The notes under the pieces are model-generated. The model worked only from the letters and a program-made list of their open reading frames with translations, was not told the origin of the DNA and ran no database searches. DNA of 64,000 nt from UBA6623 sp965238125 (GTDB taxonomy: Bacteria > Acidobacteriota > Terriglobia > Bryobacterales > UBA6623), in assembly GCA_965238125.1 (NCBI GenBank), contig OZ250179.1, positions 3,720,001 through 3,784,000 of the forward strand, in the 5' to 3' direction. The position numbers and the translations under genes were made by a program. The first letter of the stretch is position 1; each line of letters begins with the position of its first letter. This document shows positions 24,020 to 33,370 of the stretch, one piece after another.

Positions 24020-26716
24020 TCACTCCACAAACACACTCACCGGCGTCGCGCTGGTCTGGTCTCCGATCGTCACCAGAGCGTCTTGGGGGCCGGAGGGGGC
24101 GTCGAGGGGGATCTGCGCGTTCACCTGCAACAGACCCACGAAGCCCGGCGCGAGCACCGAGGCTACCCGCGGCGATTCCGTCCCACCGATAGTGACCGAG
24201 ACCTCGAGCAGCGGCGCCGGAAGAGGCAGCATGCCGGGGGCCGGGGCGCCGGTTGCGATTTCCGGTTGCACCAGCCCTTGCCCGGTTACGAACAAAGACA
24301 GAAACCGCCCCGGCTCCTCCGGAGTCCCCGAGCCATTGCGCGAGAAATCTTGGTTGCGCACCGTGAAAATACCGGGATGCGATGCGACCACGGGTACCGA
24401 AACCGTGTTTCCCTGGCCACCCTCGGCGACGATCCGCACGTTCACGCTCGCCCCGCCCGAAACTTCAAACGGAACCTGCGCATTGATCTGATCCGCTCGC
24501 ACAAAGAACAAAGGCGCGGGGATGTCCCCGAAGAAAACCGTCGTCCCCAAAAACGTCGTCGGTAAGCGGCCGCTCTCTTCATCAAACTCTGTGCTGTCGC
24601 CCTCCACCGGTCCCATGTTCACCCCGAAGATCGAGACGATCTCGCCGGGGGCGATGCCGCCGCCAGTGAAGTCCGCGCCCCCGACAATCCCCTCCGAGGT
24701 CGTAAAGGGCCGCCCCCCCGAAGTCGCGCCCGCCGGTTCCCACGAATCGCCTCCGTTGACGGTCTTGAACACCCCGCCCGCGCTCGTCCCCGCGTAGAGC
24801 ACGCCGGCCTGCCCGGGGTCGACCTCCAGGCTGCGCACCAGAAACCTCTCCATGCCGCTGTGAGCCAAGCGCCAAGAATCCCCGCGGTTGCTGCTCTTGA
24901 AGACCGCGCCGCTGCCGATGATGTAGAGAGTCCCGCCGTCGCGCGCGTCGGTGACAATCTCGGAGACAATGACCGCGCCATCCCCCGGCAGGCCATTGTT
25001 TTTGTCGTCGAAATCTCCTCCCCGGTTGTTGCTGCGAAAGAAACCGCCCTGCGCGCCGACGTAAAGGCGGTCCGAATCGGTTGGGTCCACCGCAATCGAA
25101 ATCAGCGGAACAAAGGAACCCTGACCGCCGCCGGGGAAATTCCAATCATCGCCGGCATCGCCGGAGCGCGCGATGAAGTAGGTGGGGCCAAAGAAGCCAA
25201 AATTGTCCACGACGATGGCATAGAGGCGGTCGGGCCGCCGGGGATCGATCGCCAAGTCGACAATCGAAAGGCCGCGCAAGTCGTTGCCGCCGCGAAGCTC
25301 GAATGTGTCGCCGCGATCTTGGCTGCGAAACACGCCGGTTTCCAACGCCAGGAACAGCGTGCGCCCGTCGCTCGGGTGAACCGCCATTGCCGCGACACCC
25401 GCCCGTACGAGTTCTTCCCAACTCGTCCCGCCGTCGGTCCTGCGCAAGAAAGCGCCGTCGGGGGGAATGAACCGGTTCGCCGCGTTGGGGTCGAAGGGAT
25501 TGATCGATCCGGCGTAGACCACCGAAGGATCGCCGGGAGCAAACTCTAAAACCGACACATCGAAAGCCGTCAGCCCCTCGCGCGACTCCCGCCAATCCGC
25601 GCCGCCGTCGGCCGACCGAAACATACCGCCGCCGAAAGTCGCGGCCAAGACATTGGAGGAATCGGCCGGGTTGACCGAGATGGCTCGCACATCGGCGGCG
25701 TTGAACCCGTCGGAGCTTTGCGGCCAACTCGCGCCGCCATCCATCGAGCGCAGGATCCCCGGCCCGTTCGCGCCCACGAAAAGCACGGCGGGGTCACCCG
25801 GCGCGACGGTCAACGTGAGGAGTTCGCTCCGCGGCATTCCGAGCGACGCCGCAAGCCAGGTATCCCCGCCATCGAAACTCTTGGCGGCTCCCGCGAAACG
25901 CGCCAGAGCATAGACCGCGCCGTCCGCGTCGGTTGCGACATCGACGATCGTGGTTGGCGGCAGCGAGAGCAGCTCGAAAACTTGCCCGCCGTTGGTCGAT
26001 CGGATAAGCCCCTGCGACGTTCCCAGGTAAAGCACCTGGCTGTCATCGGGCGAGAGCGCAACGCTGAATGTAGCGGGGCCCTGCGAGCCCGCCCAATGCT
26101 GACCACCGTCCACGGTCTTAAACAGGAACCCCACGGAGGGCTGCTGTAGACTCCCGTGCGAGACGTAGACAATTTCCGGGTCGTTGGGGTCAATGGTGAA
26201 ATCCCGATAGTCGCCTTCGAGGAGACCGTCTTCCGTTCTGGCTAAGCCCTCGGTGACGGCGGTCCATTGATCCCCGGCGTCGGTGGTCTTGAAGATGCCG
26301 CCGTTGCGCGTGCCCGCGTAGACGATATTTTCGTCCTCGGGGTGCACGGCGAGCGAGAGGATCACCGGACTTTCGATACCGTTGCTGACCTGCTCCCAAG
26401 CGCCGCCGTCTCGCGACCGGAACACCCCCGCGCCGTTGGTCCCGGCGTAGACCAGCGCGGGGCTTTGGGCGGCTACGGTGATGATATTGAGCGTCAGCAG
26501 ACCTTCGTTCTGCTCGCTCCAGCCAAGTCCGCCGTCAGTGCTGCGCAAAACGCCCGCATTGCTCGCCGCGAAAAACAGCGAAGGGTCCGAGTCGAAGCGC
26601 ACGATCTTCGTAACGTTCCCGCCGGGCGGCCCGCCCTGCCCGAAAACAAACAGCGGCGCGAAGCAGAAAGACAGAAAAATACGGAGCTCCGAAAGCCCGC
26701 GAAACCATGACCTCAT
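24020..26716 (-). CDS. Secreted BNR-repeat propeller protein with a Solibacter-type C-terminal domain
   Basis: The protein of about 898 residues starts with a signal peptide (SELRIFLSFCFAPLFVFGQG). It has some thirteen BNR/Asp-box-like repeats of the type VFRSRDGGAWEQV or GVFKTVNGGDSWEPAG, interleaved with DPSVVYAGT or DPAVLFVGA segments. These form one or two propellers like those of VPS10/sortilin and photosystem assembly proteins. The last 210 residues (IAPGEIVSIFGVNMGP through VNAQIPLDAPSGPQDALVTIG) look like the C-terminal domain first described in Solibacter. Start is the ATG at 26716. Probably exported; ligand unknown. Confidence 0.85.
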   Translation of the reverse strand: MRSWFRGLSELRIFLSFCFAPLFVFGQGGPPGGNVTKIVRFDSDPSLFFAASNAGVLRSTDGGLGWSEQNEGLLTLNIITVAAQSPALVYAGTNGAGVFRSRDGGAWEQVSNGIESPVILSLAVHPEDENIVYAGTRNGGIFKTTDAGDQWTAVTEGLARTEDGLLEGDYRDFTIDPNDPEIVYVSHGSLQQPSVGFLFKTVDGGQHWAGSQGPATFSVALSPDDSQVLYLGTSQGLIRSTNGGQVFELLSLPPTTIVDVATDADGAVYALARFAGAAKSFDGGDTWLAASLGMPRSELLTLTVAPGDPAVLFVGANGPGILRSMDGGASWPQSSDGFNAADVRAISVNPADSSNVLAATFGGGMFRSADGGADWRESREGLTAFDVSVLEFAPGDPSVVYAGSINPFDPNAANRFIPPDGAFLRRTDGGTSWEELVRAGVAAMAVHPSDGRTLFLALETGVFRSQDRGDTFELRGGNDLRGLSIVDLAIDPRRPDRLYAIVVDNFGFFGPTYFIARSGDAGDDWNFPGGGQGSFVPLISIAVDPTDSDRLYVGAQGGFFRSNNRGGDFDDKNNGLPGDGAVIVSEIVTDARDGGTLYIIGSGAVFKSSNRGDSWRLAHSGMERFLVRSLEVDPGQAGVLYAGTSAGGVFKTVNGGDSWEPAGATSGGRPFTTSEGIVGGADFTGGGIAPGEIVSIFGVNMGPVEGDSTEFDEESGRLPTTFLGTTVFFGDIPAPLFFVRADQINAQVPFEVSGGASVNVRIVAEGGQGNTVSVPVVASHPGIFTVRNQDFSRNGSGTPEEPGRFLSLFVTGQGLVQPEIATGAPAPGMLPLPAPLLEVSVTIGGTESPRVASVLAPGFVGLLQVNAQIPLDAPSGPQDALVTIGDQTSATPVSVFVE

Positions 26717-27059
26717 GACCAATCAGTCTATTCGTCTCGACCCCCAACCCGCACGGGCGAATGTTGGAAAAACAACGGCGCGGTTCTGCTATGTTGGAAC
26801 ACGTTGCACGTCGTCAGCGAAGACCACGCGTTCAGCGACCGGCGGGAGCGGGTCCGGTACATCGGTTTCACCGCGTTCATCGGCTTTCTATTGCTGCTGA
26901 ACACGACCGATCTATTTTCGAGCATCCCGACCGGGGCAATCTGGACCTCACCATCATTCGCCGTTCCACGAGCAAGGACGAGGACGCCTCGGCACGGTAG
27001 CGTTCTCGGATCGGACAGCCCCGATGCGGTATACAATAGCCTCCAAAGGGGAGTATGCC
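26717..27059. other. Divergent intergenic region with a promoter for the YVTN protein
   Basis: No convincing gene lies here. TATACA at 27030-27035 is a good -10 for the rightward cytochrome/YVTN gene and places its transcription start near 27042. A plus-strand frame near 26840-26990 faintly recalls a BrnT-type toxin end but is frameshifted, so I do not call it. ATGTTGGAA occurs twice, at 26761 and 26791. Confidence 0.4.
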
Positions 27060-28493
27060 GTGTTTCGTCTCTTCAACCGTGCGATTTTCTTCCTGATAAC
27101 CAGTGCGGCGTTGCTCGCCCAGCAACCTGCCTCGACGGCGGATGTCACGCCCTCTCCCGACTACGCGTTTTTCAAAGAACGAGTGCAGCCCATCTTCCTC
27201 GAGAAGCGCCCGGGGCACGCGCGCTGCGTGACTTGTCACCAGCATCGCACCCCTCGCTTGGAGGAGTTCACGCCGGCGGCCGACAACTGGAACGACGAGC
27301 AGTCGCGTCGGAACTTTGAGATCTGGAAGCAGTTCGTTGTTCCGGGACATCCCGCCAAGAGTCGACTGCTGCTGCATCCGCTGGCGCACACTGCGGGGGG
27401 CGACCCCTTCCACGCGGGGGGCAAACATTGGACATCACGGAGCGATCCGGAATGGCGGACATTGGCTGCGTGGGTGCGCGGCGAGACCTTTGGGGATTCG
27501 GAGGTGACGCGGGCCGGCGTGGTGAGGTCATCCAGCGGCGGCAGGGTTCGGGTGCTCCAAACAAACGCCGCCGGCGATAACATTCACGTGATCGATCCCG
27601 CCACCAACAAAGTGATCGACATGATCGAGGGTATCGAGGTGCCGCACGGCATCACGATCGCCCCGGACGGCAGCCGGATTTACGTCACCAATGAATCGCT
27701 CACGACGCTGGACGTGGTGGATGCGAAAACCCTCAAAGTATCGAAACGGATTCCGTTGAGCGGCCGCCCGAATAACGTCGCCGTGGCGAGGGACGGCGCC
27801 AAGGTCTACGTCGGGATCGCCGAGGCTCCGGGCGCGGTGGATGTCATCGACACCGCGTCGCTGACCAATGTGAAGAGCGTTCCCGTGAAAGGGCGGGTTC
27901 ACAACGTCTATGTGACGCCGGACGGCAAGTACGCGGTGGCCGGGTCGATTCCGGCCCGGACCATTAGCGTCGTCGACACATCCACCGATGCCGTAGCGTG
28001 GACGTTGACGCTGAGCGCCGGAATCCGGCCAATGGCCTTTACCCGCAACCCCGACGGATCGACGAAAGATATCATTGTCCAGCTCTCCAACTTCCACGGG
28101 TTCGCGGTGGTCGATTTCGCGACGCGCAAGGAAACGCGACGAATCACGCTGCCCGACCCGCCCGGTCACATGAAGGAAACAAGAGTGTTGCAGGGATCGC
28201 CGTCACACGGGTTGGCTATCAAACCCGACGGCAAGATGCTGTGGGCCACCAGCAAGTATTACCACTGCGTTGTTGCCTATTCGTTGCCAGACTACAAAAT
28301 GCTGAAGGTCGTCGATGTCGGTCTCCACCCCGATTGGCTCACCATCACGCCCGACGGCAAGAGCCTGTATGTCGCCGTCGCGGGAGCCGACGTGACCGTC
28401 GTCGTGGACATCGAGACGATGGCGGTCGTCGAGACGATTCCCGTGGGTGCCGTGCCGAAGCGCGTTGTCGCCGGGATCTTAAGCGTGGACTAA
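27060..28493 (+). CDS. Secreted c-type cytochrome with YVTN beta-propeller
   Basis: The protein begins with a signal peptide (FRLFNRAIFFLITSAALLAQQ). It carries one haem-binding CVTCH at about residue 57-61 in a short cytochrome-like domain, then a seven-bladed YVTN propeller with blades such as VIDPATNKVIDMIEGIEVP, HGITIAPDGSRIYVTNES and VDIETMAVVETIPVG. I use the GTG at 27060, because GGGGAG lies six bases upstream and a -10 element at 27030 would sit inside the gene if the ATG at 27024 were used. The role is probably periplasmic electron transfer or scaffolding; the substrate is unknown. Confidence 0.82.
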   Translation: MFRLFNRAIFFLITSAALLAQQPASTADVTPSPDYAFFKERVQPIFLEKRPGHARCVTCHQHRTPRLEEFTPAADNWNDEQSRRNFEIWKQFVVPGHPAKSRLLLHPLAHTAGGDPFHAGGKHWTSRSDPEWRTLAAWVRGETFGDSEVTRAGVVRSSSGGRVRVLQTNAAGDNIHVIDPATNKVIDMIEGIEVPHGITIAPDGSRIYVTNESLTTLDVVDAKTLKVSKRIPLSGRPNNVAVARDGAKVYVGIAEAPGAVDVIDTASLTNVKSVPVKGRVHNVYVTPDGKYAVAGSIPARTISVVDTSTDAVAWTLTLSAGIRPMAFTRNPDGSTKDIIVQLSNFHGFAVVDFATRKETRRITLPDPPGHMKETRVLQGSPSHGLAIKPDGKMLWATSKYYHCVVAYSLPDYKMLKVVDVGLHPDWLTITPDGKSLYVAVAGADVTVVVDIETMAVVETIPVGAVPKRVVAGILSVD

Positions 28494-28520
28494 GACGTTG
28501 CGGGGATCGCCACTTCAACG

Positions 28521-29546
28521 TTAGCCCGCGCCGCTCGCGGCAGGAGTGAATGTGTCGCGTCGAGGCCGCGGCTGCCCTGACCCCAGCGCCCTGTCGACCA
28601 GACCGGCCAAGGCTTGAATAAAGACCGGGCTGTCGTTAAGGCCGGGCATCATTTCGAACTGCTCGACTCCATTCTCAAGGGCCTGTTCGCGGGCCTCGAT
28701 ATTGATCTCGGAAAGCGTTTCCACATGGTCGGACACGAAAGCCACCGGAACTACCAGAATGGATTTCGCGCCGCTCGCCGCAAGTTTGTCAATCGTCTCG
28801 CGCAGACTTGGTCTCAACCACTTGCGGCTGCCGATCTTACTCTGATAACAGATCGTTCCACGGTGGGTCCACCCGCCTCTGCTGTGTACCAGCCTGGCGG
28901 TCTCTTCGATCTGTTGGCGGTACGGATCGCCCGCCTCGATGATGTTGAGTGGCACATTGTGGGCACTATAGACGATGTGGACCTCGTCGGGCTGGGAAAA
29001 CCGCGCTAGTGTCGAGTTAATCCGCGCCACAAGCGAATCAAGATAGGGCTCATAGTTGAAGAACTCGCGGACCAGGTGGGTCTTGGGCGAGAACCCGAGA
29101 CGTCGGCACTGCCGAGTCCACTCGTTCATCGCGCTCCCCGTGGTGGTCGAGGAATACTGCGGATAAAGGGGCAGCAAGACCAACTCTTCGAATCCGGCGG
29201 CTTTCGCTTCGAGGATCGCCCTGTCCGTGAGCGGATGCCAATAGCGCATGGCCACGAACACGCGCGCATCATAGGTCTCGCGCAGCGCTTCCTGTAGCGC
29301 TTCGGCCTGGCGTTCGGTAAACGCGCGGATGGGCGAGCTGCCACCGATATCGTCGTAATGCGCCCGGGCTTTGCGGCTGCGACCTTTCGAGATCCACTTG
29401 GCCAACAGCGGGCGGCCGACTTTGGCGAGTGGAAAGTCGATGATGTCCGGATCGAGAAACAGGTTGTACAAGAAGGGCTCGATGGCCTCCGGGCTGTCCG
29501 GCCCGCCAAGCTGAAATAGTACGACGCCGATCTTGCGCTGAGACAT
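28521..29546 (-). CDS. hemH: Ferrochelatase
   Basis: HemH inserts iron into protoporphyrin IX to make haem. The 341-residue protein has LFQLGGPDSPEAIEPFLYNLF at the N-terminus, LLPLYPQYSSTTTGS, the catalytic His in IVYSAHNVPL and the SDHVETLSEINIE motif with the second catalytic Glu. The family residues are all present; AHNVP replaces the more common AHGLP. The gene may serve the c-type cytochromes nearby (peroxidase, YVTN cytochrome, DUF1549 protein). Confidence 0.94.
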   Translation of the reverse strand: MSQRKIGVVLFQLGGPDSPEAIEPFLYNLFLDPDIIDFPLAKVGRPLLAKWISKGRSRKARAHYDDIGGSSPIRAFTERQAEALQEALRETYDARVFVAMRYWHPLTDRAILEAKAAGFEELVLLPLYPQYSSTTTGSAMNEWTRQCRRLGFSPKTHLVREFFNYEPYLDSLVARINSTLARFSQPDEVHIVYSAHNVPLNIIEAGDPYRQQIEETARLVHSRGGWTHRGTICYQSKIGSRKWLRPSLRETIDKLAASGAKSILVVPVAFVSDHVETLSEINIEAREQALENGVEQFEMMPGLNDSPVFIQALAGLVDRALGSGQPRPRRDTFTPAASGAG

Positions 29547-29664
29547 AGAGAGGTTTTCGCGCGGGACCGAACAGGATACAGGATTCGCCGGCTTGGCGGC
29601 GATGCAGCTGCGAATCGAATCGCGTAGGGCCTAACCTCAGGCCGGTTTGTGCGGGGTTAGGAAC

Positions 29665-31053
29665 CTACCCGAACAGCTCGGAGACTTCCTGATTCCCCCG
29701 GCCGAGCAGCTGAGTCCCCGAGAAGGGCTCGACGTAATAGAACTTCCGGCCCGACGGAGTGGTCTCGATGCTCTTCGTCCAGTCAATCCCCAGCGCCGAG
29801 TAGATCGTCGTCGCGATGTCCTCGGGGTAGATCGAACGCTTGCCGTGCCAGCCCGGCTCGATGACCTTGGCGCCCATCTCGTCGGTCTTGCCGATCACAC
29901 GCCCCCCCTGGACGCCGCCGCCCGCGAACAGTCCCGTAAAGGCGAACTGGTAGTGATCGCGTCCGTTGCGTTTCGCGGAAAGCGCGCCGGGCGTGCGGCC
30001 GAACTCGCCCATGCAGACGATCAGGGTTTCATCGAGAACCGAGGTTCCGTCGGGGCGTTTCGCCGCCGCCAGGTCGTCGAGTAGCGGGCTGAGCGCCGCG
30101 TCGAGTTGTCTCGATTTTTGGTAATGATTCTTCTGGTCGTAAATGTCGGCGTGATGATCCCAGCCGTCTTGGGAAAGGAAGATAAAGTGCGTTCCCGCGT
30201 CGGCGACGACGAGGTTACGGGCGAGAATCGCGGCGTCGCCGGTGATCGTCGAGCCATAGCGCTCGCGGTCTTTCTCGCTTATTTTCAAGATGGCCGCGGT
30301 GCGCGGGTCCGACATCAGTTGGACGGCGCCCTCGTAATAGTTGTGGTAGTCGCGGTAGGCCTTGGCTTCGAGCGCCGGGTCGGTTCTCAGCCAGTCGTCG
30401 AATTTTCTCAGGAATTCCCAGCGCTCGAGAAATTCCTCGCGCTCGGCCTCGGGCGGCGAGAAGGAGCCTAGATCCGTGTTGGTCTTGATATGGAAGGGCG
30501 AGTGCGTTGCCGGCAAAAATCCCGACCCCAATAGACCGGCCTGGCTTTCGGCGCTGTTGAGGGCGACATACGAAGGCAGCGAATCGCTCGATCGCCGACG
30601 AGTCTCGTATTCCATCGCGACCACCGAGCCGATCGGCGGAATCTCTTTCCAAAGCGCCAGGTTCAGCGGATGCATTGCCTGTACGTAATACTGCGCCCGC
30701 TCGTGAACGCTGTCCCAGGCCTCCATCGAACGAACCAGCGCCACCTTGTCGAGACGCTCGGCGAGTCCCGGGTAGAGCGAATGAGGCAGCTTCACGTCCT
30801 GATTGATGGTCCGGATATCGAAGTCCTCGGGTGTCCAAGGGCCTTCTTTCAAGTCCCAGGCGTCGACATGGCTTTGCCCGCCGTTGAGCATCACGAAGAT
30901 GCAAAAGCGCGCCGTTCCGCGCGGCTTGACCTTCGACGCGGCGCGAACCTGCGTCGGCTCGATCAGCGGCAGGAAATGGTAACCCACCATCGAGACGCCG
31001 CCCAGGCGCAGCGCCTGTCGGCGTGTGAGGTGCATGTCATGAAGGTTTGCCAT
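29665..31053 (-). CDS. DUF1501 protein with a Tat-like signal
   Basis: DUF1501 proteins are sulfatase/alkaline-phosphatase-like secreted proteins abundant in Acidobacteriota and Planctomycetota. The N-terminus TRRQALRLGGVSMVGYHFLP resembles a twin-arginine signal. Further family blocks are FVMLNGGQSHVDAWDLKEG, DQDVKLPHSLYPGLAERLDKVALVRSM, DAGTHFIFLSQDGWDHHADIYD, IVCMGEFGRTPG and GRDHYQF. I choose the ATG at 31053 (about 462 residues). It lies 24 bases after the DUF1549 gene on the same strand, the usual paired arrangement. Function unknown; probably they work together in the periplasm. Confidence 0.9.
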   Translation of the reverse strand: MANLHDMHLTRRQALRLGGVSMVGYHFLPLIEPTQVRAASKVKPRGTARFCIFVMLNGGQSHVDAWDLKEGPWTPEDFDIRTINQDVKLPHSLYPGLAERLDKVALVRSMEAWDSVHERAQYYVQAMHPLNLALWKEIPPIGSVVAMEYETRRRSSDSLPSYVALNSAESQAGLLGSGFLPATHSPFHIKTNTDLGSFSPPEAEREEFLERWEFLRKFDDWLRTDPALEAKAYRDYHNYYEGAVQLMSDPRTAAILKISEKDRERYGSTITGDAAILARNLVVADAGTHFIFLSQDGWDHHADIYDQKNHYQKSRQLDAALSPLLDDLAAAKRPDGTSVLDETLIVCMGEFGRTPGALSAKRNGRDHYQFAFTGLFAGGGVQGGRVIGKTDEMGAKVIEPGWHGKRSIYPEDIATTIYSALGIDWTKSIETTPSGRKFYYVEPFSGTQLLGRGNQEVSELFG

Positions 31054-31077
31054 GGTTGCCCTCGCAGGCACGGGTTC

Positions 31078-32946
31078 TCAGTTATTGTGCACGAACTCTA
31101 CTTTGTTCACCAAACCCCATTGCAGGTCTTCGCCGCCTTTGCGAAGACCCTTGTCGGCCAGCAGTTCAAGCGAAACGGACTTTTCCCGCTCGGTCGGCCG
31201 GCGCATCAGGAAACGCAGGAAGAGTTTTTCCGTCAAGCGATCGGAATCGAGCGGCGTCTCGGTTCGCAACAGGCTCCCCAAATAGCTGTCCGGCGAGGCT
31301 TGGATTTTCCCCTTGACGAGAGTGCTGTTGAGCAGCAGCACGGCCTGGGTGATGGAACCCTGGGCTGTCCGTTCGCTCGAGCGCCGGTTCGCCTGGCCGA
31401 ATGTCTCCATGAAAAAGTGCAGATCGCTCAACTGCGCGGGCTTGTTGATGTCCTCGGGACCCCGCACTTGGGTCAGATAGCGCGCCTTCCTATGGGAACC
31501 GCGCACCGCCACCTCGGTATACATCCGCGTGGCATGCACGATCGAATCGTAAACTTGCTCGGCGCTGAGCCGGCGAACAAACTTGCGGGCGAAATAAGGC
31601 GCGTAAGCCGCCTTCCATTCCCCGGGAAACTTGGACGAAAGCTGGTAGCCGCTCGACTTCGTGATCATCTTGAACAACCGATGCAGATCGTACCCGTTTT
31701 CGCTGAAGTCGGCCGCCAACGCCTCGAGCAGCGCCGGGTCCGTCGGTTGCACCGTGAACGGATCGGCGGGAGGTCGGCTCGGGTCAAGCCGCGCCAGGTC
31801 GAAATCGTACGCCGGGTCGACAAGTCCAACTCCCATCAACTGCGCCCAAACCAGATTGACGGTCGCACGGGCGAACTGCGGATGCGAGGTGAACATGCGG
31901 GCCAGCTCTTGGCGCAAGGTCTTGCCGGGCCGCGGCTTCTCGCCGGTCAAGATAAAGACCGGCTCGGCCTTACCTTCCCCCGCGCGAGGCATGCGAACGA
32001 CGCTCTCGGCGCCCGTGTCGTACCCGTCGGCGGCGTTCTCGGTGATACGCCACTCGTCCCGACCCGGAGAAACGTTAGCCCGGCGCGAAACGACAGTCTT
32101 TCCGAAAAACGCCGCTTGTTGGTAAAACTGCTCACGGGTCTTTGCAGTCAGCCACACGTTCAGCTTTTCCAAATGACGCGCGCCGTCGTGGCAGGAAATG
32201 CACTGCAGGTTGACGCCCATGAAATCCTTGAAAAGCTGCACGGTGATTTCATCCGCCGTGTCCTCGTGCATCACTTTCGTATTCACGGGAGCGAGGATGC
32301 GGCAGCGTGACAGATAGGTCGCCGGGGCCACGTACCAATTGCTTACCGCCTCGGCCGTGATCAGGTCGGTAATCAGCTCGTTAAACGGCCGATTCATCTC
32401 GAAGGCGTCGTGGATGTAGTCGTAGTAGAGATTGCGCCCCGGCGTGCCGATAGTGCCGGCGACCGAGCGGGACTTGTCGAGGAACCAATGGGTCCAGTTG
32501 CTGAGAAACGGTTCGCCGCCGACCAGCCCGTCGATCAACTTGCCGCGCTTTTCAGGGTCGGTGGACGCTTGAAATTCCGCCAATGCCTCGGGGTCGCCGA
32601 TGCGCCCGATCAGATCCAAATGAACGCGCCGGAAAAACTCATCGTCGGTCGCCAAGGGAGCATGGGGAATGCCGTCGGCCTCCATGCGCCCGAAGATATG
32701 TTCGTCGATGAGGTTCCGGCGCGGCACCGCGCCCGGGTCCCCGGCCGGGGCGCCCTTGGCGACGAGTTCGGTGAGCCGCGCCGCTTCCGCCAGGCCGTTT
32801 TCCCGGCGCAACTCCGGATGATCAACGGGCGTCGTCGTCCCCCCGGTAGGTTCCTGGGAATAGACGATACCGGCGCAGGCGAAGCCGGCCAGAAAAACGA
32901 GAGTGGAATACCCTCTTGGATTGAGACGAAATAGCGAAGCGCGCAT
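31078..32946 (-). CDS. DUF1549/DUF1553 secreted protein with a c-type haem motif
   Basis: The protein of about 622 residues has a signal peptide (STLVFLAGFACAGIVYSQEP). DUF1549 follows (NLIDEHIFGRMEADGIPHAP, LATDDEFFRRVHLDLIGRIGDPEALAEFQAS, WTHWFLDKSR), then DUF1553 in the C-terminal half (ELARMFTSHPQFARATVNLVWAQLMG and RPTEREKSVSLELL). A CISCH haem-attachment motif lies in VNLQCISCHDGARHLEKLNVW. Start at the ATG at 32946 because the upstream frame is not protein-like. It is the first gene of a pair with the DUF1501 protein. Confidence 0.9.
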   Translation of the reverse strand: MRASLFRLNPRGYSTLVFLAGFACAGIVYSQEPTGGTTTPVDHPELRRENGLAEAARLTELVAKGAPAGDPGAVPRRNLIDEHIFGRMEADGIPHAPLATDDEFFRRVHLDLIGRIGDPEALAEFQASTDPEKRGKLIDGLVGGEPFLSNWTHWFLDKSRSVAGTIGTPGRNLYYDYIHDAFEMNRPFNELITDLITAEAVSNWYVAPATYLSRCRILAPVNTKVMHEDTADEITVQLFKDFMGVNLQCISCHDGARHLEKLNVWLTAKTREQFYQQAAFFGKTVVSRRANVSPGRDEWRITENAADGYDTGAESVVRMPRAGEGKAEPVFILTGEKPRPGKTLRQELARMFTSHPQFARATVNLVWAQLMGVGLVDPAYDFDLARLDPSRPPADPFTVQPTDPALLEALAADFSENGYDLHRLFKMITKSSGYQLSSKFPGEWKAAYAPYFARKFVRRLSAEQVYDSIVHATRMYTEVAVRGSHRKARYLTQVRGPEDINKPAQLSDLHFFMETFGQANRRSSERTAQGSITQAVLLLNSTLVKGKIQASPDSYLGSLLRTETPLDSDRLTEKLFLRFLMRRPTEREKSVSLELLADKGLRKGGEDLQWGLVNKVEFVHNN

Positions 32947-33367
32947 CTTTCGGCGGCTCCCCGGCTCCGCGCGCAAGCGACCGACCCGAGAGCTAAGGCC
33001 GAAGCCACGAGCCCTCCCTTCGACCTTTGCGACTGAAGTGTAACACATACGAAAACGTATTCTGACGCTTTGATCCGGCCCGCCCGCCGAATCGATGCCG
33101 TTCGTTTGGGCCAGGCGGCCCGTGCCTCGTCCTGACAGGCCGCCCCACGCATCGGCGCGCCAGGTGGTGAGAAAAGCGGGCAAACCCCGACGGATCAGAC
33201 GGGCAGGCTAAGCAAGCCGTCTTGTAAGGTCGTGGCCTATGCCTCGGTCCTAAGGGCTTCCGGAGTACCTCCGATACTATGGATAGAGGGGACCTTACTA
33301 GGGTAAACCCCTGAATCTTAAGGGAAAAGCTTGGTGTTTTCGCCTGAGGCATGTATACTCGCACTCA
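32947..33367. other. Divergent intergenic region upstream of the histidine kinase
   Basis: No gene is recognised in this 420-base stretch. Near its right end is a strong promoter for the kinase (see 33331-33359). At 33265-33285 the words TTCCGGAGTACCTCCGATACTATGG form a short imperfect palindrome GGAGTACCTCC. The left part is GC-rich and may hold the DUF1549 promoter, which I could not place. Confidence 0.4.
33331..33359 (+). promoter_or_regulatory. Promoter of the GAF histidine kinase, probably leaderless
   Basis: TTGGTG (33331-33336) and TATACT (33354-33359) are separated by 17 bases. The predicted start is about 33366, so the mRNA begins at or just before the first codons (GTG 33368 or ATG 33371). 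The spacing from -10 to the start codon resembles that of the his leader. Confidence 0.6.
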
Positions 33368-33370
33368 GTG

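Noticed and set aside
26804..27000. Possible BrnT-like toxin remnant between the BNR and YVTN genes
   Set aside because: One frame gives RERVRYIGFTAFIG and a neighbouring frame gives LDLTIIRRSTSKDED, faintly like a BrnT C-terminus, but this needs a frameshift and the upstream part has no match.
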